A DNA stretch of 64,000 nucleotides from Sedimentisphaera salicampi (GTDB lineage Bacteria > Planctomycetota > Phycisphaerae > Sedimentisphaerales > Sedimentisphaeraceae). Below are positions 10,260-19,352 of the stretch, piece by piece; within the stretch, counting starts at the first letter, position 1, and every line of letters starts with the position of its first letter. The translations under genes were made by a program, and so were the position numbers. The DNA is taken from positions 1,178,001 to 1,242,000 of the forward strand of contig NZ_CP021023.1 in NCBI RefSeq assembly GCF_002117005.1. Direction: 5' to 3'. The notes under the pieces are model-generated. The model searched no databases, was not told where the DNA came from, and saw nothing but the letters and a program-made list of their open reading frames with translations.

Positions 10260-12647
10260 ATGATTGCAATGTTCAGTTTTCGCAAAGTTATGTGTATCCT
10301 TATCACTTTAGCAGCCGGCATCTCAGCAAATGCCCTGCAAGCCTCCACCTTTTTCAAATCCAACGATTTGATCATTCCCAACCAAATCCAGACCACCGGA
10401 GAGCTTACTGCCGCAGTAAACTGCGGAAATTCCGCTAATCCAGTAACAATAGCTGGAATCAGCTTCTCCACCGATACGGGAAATATCACATCAGGCGGGG
10501 GAGATTTCGAAAACGCAACCAAATACACAGCGAGCCTTTCAGATCCTTCCGATCCGAATGGGTTGAATTTTGTTTCTACCGGGATTAAATCCGGCTGGAA
10601 CGGATTCATCGAAATTGCCCTCAGCGAATTAGAGCCCGGAGAAACCTACAGGCTTCAGGCGATAACAGGGCCTTCATGGAGCTGGTGCGGACAGGAGCTG
10701 ATATTACCAGTAGATGAAGACAGCAGCGGACAGCTCGACAGCACATTTCTCAACGGCAGTACCGGAGCAACCGCTGACTTGCTCGGCGGAATATGGCGGT
10801 GTAGAAATGAGAGCGAAACAATACGCATTAATTTTAGCGACCACGACGGCTCGACCGGGCAGCTTCTCGGCTACGTTCTGCATAAGCTAACCAACAATGG
10901 TTCAGGGCTGGCTCTCAAGATATACTCAGAGCCAGGGCTTTACGGCGACTCCTGCGAAATCGACACATTTGACATTTACAGCGGGTCAGATATACCCGCA
11001 GGTATGGATAATCAAGCAGCCTCAATACTCCTGAAGAAGGGGCATCAGGCAGTGCTTGGCGTAAACGAGGACGGAACCGGCGGAAGCCGATGCTATACGG
11101 CCTACGCCACAGACCTGATTGTTAATCTGCCCGCAGAGCTTGCGGGGGATGTTTCTTTTGTGCGTGTGCTGGAAGTGAATTACCTCGGGAAAAAAGGTGT
11201 ATGCACAGGGCGTGATTCACCAGTAAACCAGCAGTGGTTCTACAACTGGGGCTCTGGGAGCAGCTCCTCGCCAGAGTATGAATTCGTTCCGATGAGCTGG
11301 GGGAAAAACGGGGCGGATGAGATGTCTGATATTGACTATTACGCTTCTAAGCCTTACGTAACCCACCTTCTCGGCTTCAACGAGGTTGACAACTGCGAAG
11401 GTCAATCCGGGCAGTGGTACAATATGTGCGACCAGACCGTATCAATTCAGTATTTCAGCAACCTCCAGATGGCAGGACTGAGGCTCGGGTCTCCCGCGTG
11501 CAGGGAGAATGCTGTTTTTACTTGGCTGCCTTACTTTGCCGATTTGGCAGAGCAGCAGGATATCAGGATGGATTTTATCGGCGTACACTGGTACGACTGG
11601 GGCAGCAATCCTTCGGTAAACACAAATCCAGATCCCGCAAATGTTTTCCGCAGGTTCAAGCATTACCTAAACCGCGTGCATAAGCTTTATAAAAAGCCGA
11701 TATGGATAACTGAATTCAACGCCAACAAATTCAGAGAGAGGCCGATTCAGGATGGATTCCTGCAGCTTGCACTGCCCTACCTCGAAAAACTCGGCTACAT
11801 TGAAAGGTATTCGTATTTCGAGCCTAACGGCGGATTCGGCACGTTTGTAGAAGACGGCGAGCTCACATCCACAGGCCTTATCTACCGCAACCAGCCTACA
11901 AGGCCAAATCAGGCAAACAACAGCCTGCCTCTGGGATGGGATAATCGCGATATAGGCTCGCCGGCAGAGAGCGGGGTATGCTATTATTCAGAAGGCATTT
12001 ACACCGTTTGCGGGGGCGGAGATGATATATGGGGCAGCTCAGACAACTTCCATTACGCATCCTTTGATGCCGAGGGAGACGGATTCATCACCGCCAAGGT
12101 TGAAAGTATGGTAAATACGAGCGACTGGGCGAAGGCAGGCGTGATGGTGAGGCAGGGCCTGACCAGCGATTCCAAACACGCTATGATGGCATGCACTGCC
12201 GGGCAGGGAGCGAGCTTCCAGTATCGAGAGCAGCAGGCCGGCGAGAGCGACAGCGTAAAGGATGCTTCCGCCAGCTCCACAGGCTGGCTTCGGATAGAGA
12301 AAGATGGGAATGTATTAACCGGCTGGTACTCCTCCGATGGTTCAGACTGGCGGGTTGTAGGCTCGAAAACTATCGATATCGCCGGCGGGTTCAAGGTTGG
12401 CCTCTGCGCAACAGCTCACGATGACAGCAAGCTCACAGACGTAATCTTCTCGAATGTACACAGCAATTGGGATAAATCAGTTTGCGATATAGACAGCGAT
12501 CTGGAGATAAGTCTTGCAGATTTATCGCTGTTCAGCTCAGAATGGCTCGCAAGCTCAAGCAGCGAGAGAAAAACGAGATGCGATTTTAACACCGACAGCT
12601 CAATAGATATGCTGGATTTGTCTGTCTTCGCTGAGAACTGGAAATAA
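10260..12647 (+). CDS. Secreted GH128-like glycoside hydrolase with dockerin-like tail
   Basis: 795 residues. Signal peptide at residues 1-27; a beta-rich N-terminal domain (about 30-215) with GPSWSWCG at 137 that recurs in the secreted protein at 39448-41373; a TIM-barrel-like catalytic region (about 330-560) of the Asl1/Glyco_hydro_cc type, where GFNEVD (Glu375) and WITEFN (Glu485) are the likely acid/base and nucleophile; a DUF1349-like beta-sandwich (about 565-735, DWAKAGVMVRQG); and two dockerin-like EF-hand repeats (DIDSDLEISLADL and DFNTDSSIDMLDL, each ending in W). GH128 enzymes act on beta-1,3-glucans; the substrate here is inferred only. A GGGAG ribosome-binding site lies upstream of the ATG. 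Confidence 0.75.
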   Translation: MIAMFSFRKVMCILITLAAGISANALQASTFFKSNDLIIPNQIQTTGELTAAVNCGNSANPVTIAGISFSTDTGNITSGGGDFENATKYTASLSDPSDPNGLNFVSTGIKSGWNGFIEIALSELEPGETYRLQAITGPSWSWCGQELILPVDEDSSGQLDSTFLNGSTGATADLLGGIWRCRNESETIRINFSDHDGSTGQLLGYVLHKLTNNGSGLALKIYSEPGLYGDSCEIDTFDIYSGSDIPAGMDNQAASILLKKGHQAVLGVNEDGTGGSRCYTAYATDLIVNLPAELAGDVSFVRVLEVNYLGKKGVCTGRDSPVNQQWFYNWGSGSSSSPEYEFVPMSWGKNGADEMSDIDYYASKPYVTHLLGFNEVDNCEGQSGQWYNMCDQTVSIQYFSNLQMAGLRLGSPACRENAVFTWLPYFADLAEQQDIRMDFIGVHWYDWGSNPSVNTNPDPANVFRRFKHYLNRVHKLYKKPIWITEFNANKFRERPIQDGFLQLALPYLEKLGYIERYSYFEPNGGFGTFVEDGELTSTGLIYRNQPTRPNQANNSLPLGWDNRDIGSPAESGVCYYSEGIYTVCGGGDDIWGSSDNFHYASFDAEGDGFITAKVESMVNTSDWAKAGVMVRQGLTSDSKHAMMACTAGQGASFQYREQQAGESDSVKDASASSTGWLRIEKDGNVLTGWYSSDGSDWRVVGSKTIDIAGGFKVGLCATAHDDSKLTDVIFSNVHSNWDKSVCDIDSDLEISLADLSLFSSEWLASSSSERKTRCDFNTDSSIDMLDLSVFAENWK

Positions 12648-12653
12648 TAAAAC

Positions 12654-12737
12654 TTTAACCCCGATTACAAAGCAGAATCAAAGAAAAAATTTTTATTTTT
12701 CACGATTTTGAACGCTATGTGAGAAATCGGGGTTAAA
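12654..12737. repeat. 13-bp perfect inverted repeat between convergent genes
   Basis: TTTAACCCCGATT at 12654-12666 is the exact reverse complement of 12725-12737, with a 58-base A/T-rich spacer. It sits between the convergent GH128-like gene and dinG, so it may act as a bidirectional terminator or be a small element remnant. Confidence 0.5.
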
Positions 12738-12849
12738 TTCACTGTGTTGAGTTTTTAAGCAGTGTCCCAAATTGTGTTTATGCTGTTTTTCAGCATTTAT
12801 GTTTTTGTTTTGCCCGAAAGAGCCGGTGATGATTAAATGTTTTTCGGGG

Positions 12850-14895
12850 TTAATGCTCGTTTGTCTTATTGATATTCAGCGGGTGGAGCTCGCCCTGTGA
12901 TTTTGCGAACATACTGCATTCGGGAAGCACTTCGAGGAATTTTCTGCCGTAGAATTTCTTCATCACTCTGCTGTCTAATATCACAACAGTTCCCGAATCG
13001 GTCTTTCTTCGTATCAGCCTTCCGAAGCCCTGTTTGAAGCGTATGATCGCTGAGGGGAGCTGAAAGCTTATAAACGGATTCTCGCCGTTTGCTTTGATCT
13101 GTTCGATTTTTCCCTGCGTGAGAGGATGGTTGGGCACGGCAAATGGAAGCCGCATTATCGCAACGCACTTCAGAGCATCGCCGGGCAGGTCAACCCCCTG
13201 CCAGAAGCTTTCAGTGCCGAGGAGTATCCCGCTGTCGCTGTTTTTGAATCTTTCCACAAGCCTCGTGCGAGAGATCCCCTTTTGCTGCATAAAGATTTCT
13301 TTCCCGTTTTCGAATGCCCAGTATTCAAGCTCTTCGGCAAAATTTTTCAGCATATAGTAGCTGGTGAAGAGTATGAGCGTTCCGCCGCCGGCGTCTGCTA
13401 TCCAGCCTTTAAGGACCTGGGCCGCTGAGGATAGAAAATCAGGGCTTGAGGGTTCGGGCAGGTCTGCCTCCGCTACTACCTTCACGTTTTTCTTGTAGTC
13501 GAAGAAGCTCCCGAGCATAAGCGAATCGTATTCTTCAAGCCCCACGTTGCCTGCGAAAAACGAAAATCCCTTCTTCCCGGATGAACAGCTTAGCGTTGCG
13601 CTGGTAAGAGCTACAGACTCGAATTTATCAAACAAACACTCCTTGAGGTCTTTGCCTGCGTTTATCGGGGCGCTTCTGAGGTTGTATCTTGGAAACTGCT
13701 TCTTTCCGCCCTTTTCAATCCAGTAAACATGGCGATTTTCATCTTCAGAGGCCTTTGGCTGCTGGACAAATGAGCTTACATCGCTCTCAAATCCGCTGAG
13801 CCTTTCAACGGCTCTTCTGAGCTCCTCGGCCGAGTCGGATTTCTTTTCCTCCTCGCTGAATCCGGCTCTCAGATTCGAAAGAGAGAGCCTCAGCTCTTTG
13901 AGCTCGCCTGAGAGGTTGTCGGTTAAATCTTCACGGCCGCATTTGCCGTTGTTTTCCCGGCAGGTATGTTCGTAGTAAGATTCCACCTGCTTAAAGAAAA
14001 CATCGCAGGCCTTTCTCGCATTATTGAGTTTCGTTTTGAGCTGTTCATCCTCGAATTTCGCCAGAAGCCCTTTGCGTTTCTTGCTGTCATACAGGCCGCG
14101 GAGAGTGAAATCTACGGCGTTGTTTGATATGTTGATTCCGAAGTGATCTTCCGCTGCTTTCTGAAGGTTGTGCGCCTCGTCTATCACTGCCGCCTCGTAA
14201 GCAGGAAGAATATTTGCTCCTCTGCTTCTGAGCATAAGATCGCTGAGCAGCAGAGAATGATTCAAAACAATCAGCTCGCACTGATCCAGCTCTTTCCTTG
14301 CATTTGAGTAGAAGCAGTCTTTGCGGTGCGGGCATTTCCTGCCTCGGCAGTTGCCGTGTTCACTTTTTACCGCATCCCAAACAGATGGGGACGGATTAAA
14401 GGGGATTGTGCTGAGCGAGCCGTCTTTCGTGTTCTCTGCCCACTCCTTCAGCTCTGCAAGCTCGCCGGGAGGGGCATCAAAAAGTGTTTTCTTGTTTTCA
14501 AGGGCAAACTGAAGCCTTCGCTTGCAGATATAGTTGTTTCTACCCTTCGCAATGCCTGCCTTGAATTCAAAATCCACTGCCCTTGCTGTAAACGGTATGT
14601 CCTGATTTATGAGCTGTTCCTGGAGGTTTATGGTGTATGTACTGATAACCACCTTCACCCCGTTTTTCACCGCATACTTCACCGCCGGCACGATATATGC
14701 GAGGCTCTTGCCCGTGCCTGTACCCGCTTCAACAACCGTATGCCTTCCCTGCTCGAAGCACTGCTCAATCTTGAGAGCCATCTCCTTCTGCCCGGGACGC
14801 TGCTCATAGCCGGGCAGCAGGCGGGCTATACTTCCGCTTTCGCTGAAAAAGGATTCAAGGTTTAGATCAGGCTCTGTTTCAAAAGGAACTTTCAA
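12850..14895 (-). CDS. dinG: DinG/YoaA-family ATP-dependent DNA helicase
   Basis: XPD-like superfamily-2 5'-3' helicase of 681 residues that resolves unusual DNA structures during repair. Walker A EAGTGTGKS at 57-65, DEAH box at 239-242, and the four FeS-cluster cysteines Cys124, Cys183, Cys188 and Cys194 are all present, so the redox cluster is intact. The C-terminal helicase motifs GTESFWQGVD and QGFGRLIRR are clear. No N-terminal exonuclease domain is present. The gene lies downstream of comM on the same strand, but a terminator separates the two. Confidence 0.92.
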   Translation of the reverse strand: MKVPFETEPDLNLESFFSESGSIARLLPGYEQRPGQKEMALKIEQCFEQGRHTVVEAGTGTGKSLAYIVPAVKYAVKNGVKVVISTYTINLQEQLINQDIPFTARAVDFEFKAGIAKGRNNYICKRRLQFALENKKTLFDAPPGELAELKEWAENTKDGSLSTIPFNPSPSVWDAVKSEHGNCRGRKCPHRKDCFYSNARKELDQCELIVLNHSLLLSDLMLRSRGANILPAYEAAVIDEAHNLQKAAEDHFGINISNNAVDFTLRGLYDSKKRKGLLAKFEDEQLKTKLNNARKACDVFFKQVESYYEHTCRENNGKCGREDLTDNLSGELKELRLSLSNLRAGFSEEEKKSDSAEELRRAVERLSGFESDVSSFVQQPKASEDENRHVYWIEKGGKKQFPRYNLRSAPINAGKDLKECLFDKFESVALTSATLSCSSGKKGFSFFAGNVGLEEYDSLMLGSFFDYKKNVKVVAEADLPEPSSPDFLSSAAQVLKGWIADAGGGTLILFTSYYMLKNFAEELEYWAFENGKEIFMQQKGISRTRLVERFKNSDSGILLGTESFWQGVDLPGDALKCVAIMRLPFAVPNHPLTQGKIEQIKANGENPFISFQLPSAIIRFKQGFGRLIRRKTDSGTVVILDSRVMKKFYGRKFLEVLPECSMFAKSQGELHPLNINKTNEH

Positions 14896-14924
14896 TTATT
14901 TCACCAACTTTGCGCAAGAAAAAA

Positions 14925-14951
14925 GGCTGGATTCAGAAGAAACCAGCCTTC
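14925..14951 (-). terminator. Terminator between comM and dinG
   Basis: On the minus strand, AAGGCTGG/CCAGCCTT stem with a 12-base loop followed by a run of T. It would end the comM transcript before dinG. Confidence 0.75.
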
Positions 14952-15207
14952 GTCGAGACAATTCAAAAATAAGATAAAAATACTAGAAATATAATACTGT
15001 CTCAACTGCTAAAACTTTATTTTATATTGGAAAAAAGAATTATACGCATCACTGCGTAAACCCAAACTTTATAGCACTGTTAATGAACTATCAAATCGAC
15101 TGTTATATTAGCATTTCTCAGGGGGGATGTCAAAGGAAAAAAATAATTTTTTTAAAATTTTTTATATAACGGATTTCATCGCGGAAAAATGGGGGTATTT
15201 TCACGAA
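14952..15207. other. Gene-free A/T-rich stretch (comM 3' side)
   Basis: Together with the terminator this makes a 312-base gap between dinG and comM. It is A/T-rich with poly-A and poly-T tracts. I see no convincing ORF, RNA or repeat. Confidence 0.4.
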
Positions 15208-16734
15208 TCAGAACATCTTATCGAGCCTTCTGTAGCTCACCGCCTCCCCGATATGTTCGGGCCTTATCGCCTCGCTTCCGGCAAGGTCTGCGATAGTTCT
15301 GGCAAGCTTGCAGATCTTATCGTGAGCCCTTGCGCTTAGCGAGAGATCGTTCATAGCGCTTTTGAGCATAAGTTCGGATTTCGGCTCAAGCTCGCAGAAA
15401 ACTTCAATCTCCCTGTGAGACATCCCTGCATTAACCCGCCTGGAATCACCCTTGAAGCGATTTCTCTGCACGTTCCTCGCCTGATTAACCTGACCTCTCA
15501 TACTTGCGGAGCTCTGCCCCTTGGCTTTATTACGCAGGGCTCGATAATCCACCGCCGGCACTTCAATCTGTATATCGATCCTGTCCAGAAGAGGCCCGGA
15601 GAGCTTGGAGAGATACTTCTCAATCTGGGCGGGTGTGCAGCGGCATTCCTTCTGCGTGGAGCCGTAGTAGCCGCAGGGGCACGGATTGGCAGAGGCTATA
15701 AGCATAAAATCTGCAGGAAATGTAACCGTGGCCTGCGCTCGGGCTATCGTAACCTGACTGTCCTCCAGAGGCTGGCGAATCGTTTCAAGCACATTTCGAG
15801 AGAATTCTGGAAACTCATCGAGAAACAGGATTCCGTGATGAGCGAGGCTCAGCTCGCCCGGCCTTGGATGGGCAGACCCGCCGATAAGGGCAGGTGCGCT
15901 TGCAGAATGGTGCGGACTGCGGAAAGGCCTCGTTGCAATCAGGGCCTGCTCCCTCTCGAGAAGCCCGACAGAGGAATATATCCTCGTGGTTTCGAGCGAT
16001 TCCTCCAGCGAAAGCTCCGGGAGGATGCTCGCAACGCGTTTGCTCAGCATAGTTTTCCCAGAACCCGGAGGCCCCATCATCATAACATTATGCCCGCCTG
16101 CAGCGGCTATTGTAAGGGCACGCTTAACCGTTTCCTGCCCCTTCACATCTTCGAAATCTATATCGTATTTGCGTTTTATCTCAAAGAGCTTGTCGATATC
16201 TGTATAGGTGGGCTCTATTGGCAGATTCCCCGAAAGAAAACCCACTGCCTCTGTCAGCGAGCCTACGCCGAAGATATCTATCCCCTGCACTACCGCTGCT
16301 TCAGGGGCATTCTCTATCGGCACTATCATCCTCTCAAAGCCGGCGGCCTTTGCGCTCATTGCCATGCTCAAAACGCCGTTTACCGGCCGGACTCTCCCGT
16401 CGAGGGCCAGTTCGCCTACCATTATCTCATTTTTCAGCCCTTCAAGCTGCACAGCCCCGCTTGCGCTGAGAATCCCAACTCCAATTGAAAGATCAAATGC
16501 AGGGCCTTCCTTCTTGAGGTCTGCCGGAGCAAGATTAACTGTAATCTGCTCGAAAGGATACTTGAAACCGCTGTTGATTAAAGCGCTTCTAACCCTCTCA
16601 CAGCTCTCCTTGATAGCTGCATCCGGAAGCCCTACAATAAGAAGGCGTGTATCATCTCCGCTTATGTGCACCTCCACCTCGCAGATATGCCCTTCAATCC
16701 CCGATAGTGTAAGGCTGTTCAGTCTGGCAAGCAT
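15208..16734 (-). CDS. comM: ComM/YifB-family Mg-chelatase-like AAA+ ATPase
   Basis: 508 residues. N-terminal Lon-protease-like domain (VGLPDAAIKESCERVRSAL at 34-52, DGRVRPVNG near 112), AAA+ core with Walker A GPPGSGKT at 221-228, and the C-terminal cysteine segment CPCGYYGS...CRC followed by SGPLLDRIDI. In transformable bacteria ComM is a hexameric branch-migration helicase that promotes integration of transforming DNA; YifB homologues also occur in non-transformable species. The start at 16734 is fixed by AGGAGG six bases upstream and by the family N-terminus. The longer open frame to 16863 is not supported. Confidence 0.92.
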   Translation of the reverse strand: MLARLNSLTLSGIEGHICEVEVHISGDDTRLLIVGLPDAAIKESCERVRSALINSGFKYPFEQITVNLAPADLKKEGPAFDLSIGVGILSASGAVQLEGLKNEIMVGELALDGRVRPVNGVLSMAMSAKAAGFERMIVPIENAPEAAVVQGIDIFGVGSLTEAVGFLSGNLPIEPTYTDIDKLFEIKRKYDIDFEDVKGQETVKRALTIAAAGGHNVMMMGPPGSGKTMLSKRVASILPELSLEESLETTRIYSSVGLLEREQALIATRPFRSPHHSASAPALIGGSAHPRPGELSLAHHGILFLDEFPEFSRNVLETIRQPLEDSQVTIARAQATVTFPADFMLIASANPCPCGYYGSTQKECRCTPAQIEKYLSKLSGPLLDRIDIQIEVPAVDYRALRNKAKGQSSASMRGQVNQARNVQRNRFKGDSRRVNAGMSHREIEVFCELEPKSELMLKSAMNDLSLSARAHDKICKLARTIADLAGSEAIRPEHIGEAVSYRRLDKMF

Positions 16735-17416
16735 ATAGCCTCCTGTCCGAATTAAATGAACATTTTGAAGTGATTCTATTCGTAAACAACCTAAATTACA
16801 ACCTTTTTTCAAAAAAGCGAAGAAGTGTGCGTAAATTTTTATAGGTAAAATGCAAATCATCATCCTGCAATGCTTTGCAGAATTTATTGCTGTCTATTTA
16901 CTGAGCCAGTCCGCCGAAGGCGGAGCGGAACAAGCGGATAGATTCGTAGATTGTGGCCTGTGGCGAGCTGCAAGTCCGCCTGCGGCGGATGGCAGAGTTG
17001 CTCGTTGCAAAATCAATAGTGAAAAATTAGTGGAGATTAGTGGCAGAAGAAAATCTGTGTAACTCCGTATCGCTGAGTCTTGTCTGTGATGAACGTCTGC
17101 TGTCCACTTATTTTCCGCCTTCGGCGGACAGGCTCTCCGCCTGCGGCGGGTCTTCATGCGTGGCTCGGTTTAAATATTAGTTTCGTGAAGTCGCTGCGTA
17201 ATACTAACGACAATCAGAGCCGTGCGTGGAGTCCGCCGAAGGCGGACGGAGCAAGCGGATAGATTCGGTTTTAAAAAGCTTTGCCAAAAAATATTGTCGC
17301 ACACGCGAAGAAAACCCGATGTGCGGACGAGCAGATTCTGCCATACAGAAACCCTTCAAGAACCTCGTTAGCTTAGTGGTAAAAACAAAAAAAAGCGGAT
17401 TATCATACTGTAACCG
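16735..17416. other. Repeat-rich intergenic locus A
   Basis: 682 bases without a credible gene. It contains four G/C-rich palindrome units of the form TCCGCC-NN-GGCGGA (near 16910, 16974, 17114 and 17231), two copies of GCGGATAGATTCG, and an A/T-rich TTAGTGGAGATTAGTGG stretch. Segments 16957-17044 and 17113-17150 recur inverted at 50037-50115 and 49841-49880. Short ORFs crossing it are artefacts of the repeats. Confidence 0.7.
16910..17265. repeat. REP-like palindromic repeat cluster, copy A
   Basis: Palindromes at 16910-16924, 16974-16989, 17114-17127 with 17135-17149, and 17231-17245. The first and last are each followed by an A/C-rich link and GCGGATAGATTCG, giving a head-to-head-like arrangement of units. 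The whole locus shares two blocks with 49841-50115 in reverse orientation. Confidence 0.75.
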
Positions 17417-17419
17417 CTA
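17389..17419 (-). terminator. Terminator of the cupin-nikR operon
   Basis: On the minus strand, AGCGG...CCGCT stem followed by eight T, starting at the nikR stop codon. Confidence 0.65.
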
Positions 17420-17830
17420 AACTGCATCTTCTTCAGGCATCAAAGTGAATTTACTGAGCTTAACGCCCTTCTGAGCGGCGAGCTGTTCTGAAAGCAGCTT
17501 GATGTTTTCCGCTTCCCCCTTTGTTATAATCACTTCCATACAGCTTGAATGGCTCAGGTGCACGTGTGTAGAAGCGATCACTTCCATTATGTGATGGTGC
17601 TGGAGGTCGGTAAGTTTCTGGGCGAGGGCTGATTTGTGGTGGTCGTAGATCAGGGTTATGCAGCCAACAGCTCTTTTATCGGGCTTGGTGAGCTTTTCTT
17701 CTGCGAGTTTCTGCCTTATTAAATCCCGTACCGCTTCAGACCTGTTCTTCGCTCCGGAAGCCTTTATTAAGCTGTCAAACTCATTCAAAAGCGACTCTTC
17801 TATAGAAACGCCTATCCTCTCAATATCCAT
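17417..17830 (-). CDS. nikR: NikR-type nickel-responsive ribbon-helix-helix regulator
   Basis: 137 residues. N-terminal ribbon-helix-helix (IGVSIEESLLNEFDSLI, about 6-22, then NRSEAVRDLIR) and a C-terminal ACT-like metal-sensing domain. The high-affinity Ni site is intact: His78, His89, His91 and Cys97 match E. coli His76, His87, His89 and Cys95. NikR represses or activates nickel and urease/hydrogenase genes in its Ni-bound form. It follows the cupin gene by nine bases, so the two form an operon, divergent from a secreted protein-pseudopilin-metal ABC transporter operon. I could not find the classic GTATGA-N16-TCATAC operator in the divergent gap. Confidence 0.88.
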   Translation of the reverse strand: MDIERIGVSIEESLLNEFDSLIKASGAKNRSEAVRDLIRQKLAEEKLTKPDKRAVGCITLIYDHHKSALAQKLTDLQHHHIMEVIASTHVHLSHSSCMEVIITKGEAENIKLLSEQLAAQKGVKLSKFTLMPEEDAV

Positions 17831-17839
17831 TTTACCCTC

Positions 17840-18172
17840 TCATCCCTGCTCAACAGGGGCAACGCAGAATATATAAACAAGCGGTTTTTCGCCGGTGTTT
17901 TTTATATCGTGAAGCGTATGAGGCGGTATATAACAAACTTTCCCTTCTCCCACTTCATAAGGCTTTTTATCCTCGCCGATAAGGGCATGCCCACAGCCTT
18001 CAAGGAAAACGAGCGTTTCTTCATGGGCTTTAGTGGAGTGCTCCCCGCAGCTTTCTCCCCCCTCCAGGCGAACCCTGCCCGAGCGCATGCCGTATGTTTG
18101 TGGAACGCCTTCGAGAATCGGCTGATATTTTCCGTCTTGAAGGAGATCGGTAACCTTAGTATTAGAAGCCAT
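17840..18172 (-). CDS. Small cupin-domain protein
   Basis: 110 residues forming one cupin barrel: GEHSTKAHEETLVFLEG (motif 1 with His, His, Glu) and PPHTLHDIKNTG (motif 2 with His) give the usual 3-His/1-Glu metal site. Such single-domain cupins bind a metal and a small ligand; the specific role is unknown. It is the first gene of an operon with nikR, which suggests a connection with metal handling. A promoter must lie in the 120-base gap to the divergent gene. Confidence 0.8.
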   Translation of the reverse strand: MASNTKVTDLLQDGKYQPILEGVPQTYGMRSGRVRLEGGESCGEHSTKAHEETLVFLEGCGHALIGEDKKPYEVGEGKVCYIPPHTLHDIKNTGEKPLVYIFCVAPVEQG

Positions 18173-18292
18173 TATTTTTTCCTTTAGTTTTTTCTTGAAT
18201 ATGAAATTTTATAGTTTAGAGTATCTGTTGCTACGATTTTGAATTTTTTATGCGCTTTGTCAAAAGAAAATAATATTTTTTGGGAGAAACTT

Positions 18293-19312
18293 ATGCTCAA
18301 GTCAACGCTAATTTGTGTTTCACTTCTCACCTGCTCGGCAATTTTTGCAGCAGGCACCTCACCTCAGCTTGTAACTCACGAGCAGCTTCAGGCAGTTCAC
18401 TCAGACGGAACGAGCTCTTTTGATGATTCCGGGCCTCTGACGGTTTCGGTGGAGGGGATTCTGCTGAACAGCCCTGAAGAGTATTTAACCCCAGACCCTA
18501 ATTCCACAGAGCAGCCATGGTTTATGGGCGGTCAGTGGCAGATATACGTTCAGGGAGAAGGCTCAGACCATGCGGGTACGGCCTGCTGGATGGGGCAGAA
18601 CTACGGCAACGGCCCTGGCGATGAGAACTACAAAAATCAGCAGTGGCTCGATGAATTAGCAAGGCTGAACAGGGACCCGCAGACAGGCCATATCTTCCGC
18701 CCGGGAGACAGGGTGCGCGTAACCGGAACCTACCTCTTCTATGCGGGCAAGCTCAATATAAACGAAAACCACGAGATCAGCGAGGCGTTCGATTTCACGG
18801 TAGAGCTCTTGGAGCCGGCTGCCGGCCTGCCTCAGCCTGAGGAGATTCAGCTCAGCGACGTGAAGAATCCCGATAATACAGATCTTTTCGACGAAACACG
18901 CAATACAGGCGGGGAATATTATCAGTCGAGGCTGGTTAAGCTGGAAGATGTGGAAATCACAAATCCGGAAAACTGGGCACCAGGGGCTGAGCTTACCGCC
19001 TCAAACGGAAACGGCCTTACTCTTCCAGTAAAGCTGGGGCTCGGAAAAGGCTTCGAAAACTACTCCTGCCCTGAGGGGCAGATCGATATCGTGGGAGTGT
19101 TCGATCAGGAAGCCCCGGGATACCCCCCAGATTCTACAAAAGGCTACAGGCTGGTCGTCCTAGACCACCACGGCAGCAGCGAGGTTTTAGGCAGCTTAGA
19201 TACGAACAGAGGCAATAAGCCAGCAGATATCAACGGCGATTTTATCGTTGATATAGAAGATTTTGCAGAGCTGAGCCTGCACTGGCTCGAAACAGCTTCG
19301 GGGCTTTATTAG
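18293..19312 (+). CDS. Secreted protein of unknown function with dockerin-like tail
   Basis: 339 residues starting at the ATG at 18293, which has GGGAGA upstream; the earlier TTG at 18239 is not needed. Signal peptide MLKSTLICVSLLTCSAIFAA, then two beta-rich stretches (VSVEGILLN; RVRVTGTYLFYAGKLN) that look OB-fold-like, which is a weak guess. The C-terminus ADINGDFIVDIEDFAELSLHWLE is a half-dockerin EF-hand with the terminal Trp seen in other secreted proteins of this window. It heads the pseudopilin/metal transporter operon, 40 bases upstream of the pseudopilin. Confidence 0.7.
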   Translation: MLKSTLICVSLLTCSAIFAAGTSPQLVTHEQLQAVHSDGTSSFDDSGPLTVSVEGILLNSPEEYLTPDPNSTEQPWFMGGQWQIYVQGEGSDHAGTACWMGQNYGNGPGDENYKNQQWLDELARLNRDPQTGHIFRPGDRVRVTGTYLFYAGKLNINENHEISEAFDFTVELLEPAAGLPQPEEIQLSDVKNPDNTDLFDETRNTGGEYYQSRLVKLEDVEITNPENWAPGAELTASNGNGLTLPVKLGLGKGFENYSCPEGQIDIVGVFDQEAPGYPPDSTKGYRLVVLDHHGSSEVLGSLDTNRGNKPADINGDFIVDIEDFAELSLHWLETASGLY

Positions 19313-19352
19313 ACTCTTTGAAGATTAAGCAGTTAAATCAAAAGAAGATGAA

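Noticed and set aside
15415-16488. A 357-codon plus-strand frame
   Set aside because: It lies wholly antisense to comM, whose motifs and AGGAGG start are unambiguous.
16850-17420. Several 60-90-codon frames in locus A
   Set aside because: They are built from the G/C-rich palindromes and A/T-rich repeats, have no ribosome-binding sites and no conserved features.
17840-18172. Urease accessory or nickel chaperone in place of a cupin
   Set aside because: The two cupin motifs with their His/Glu ligands explain the whole sequence; no His-rich nickel-binding stretch is present.
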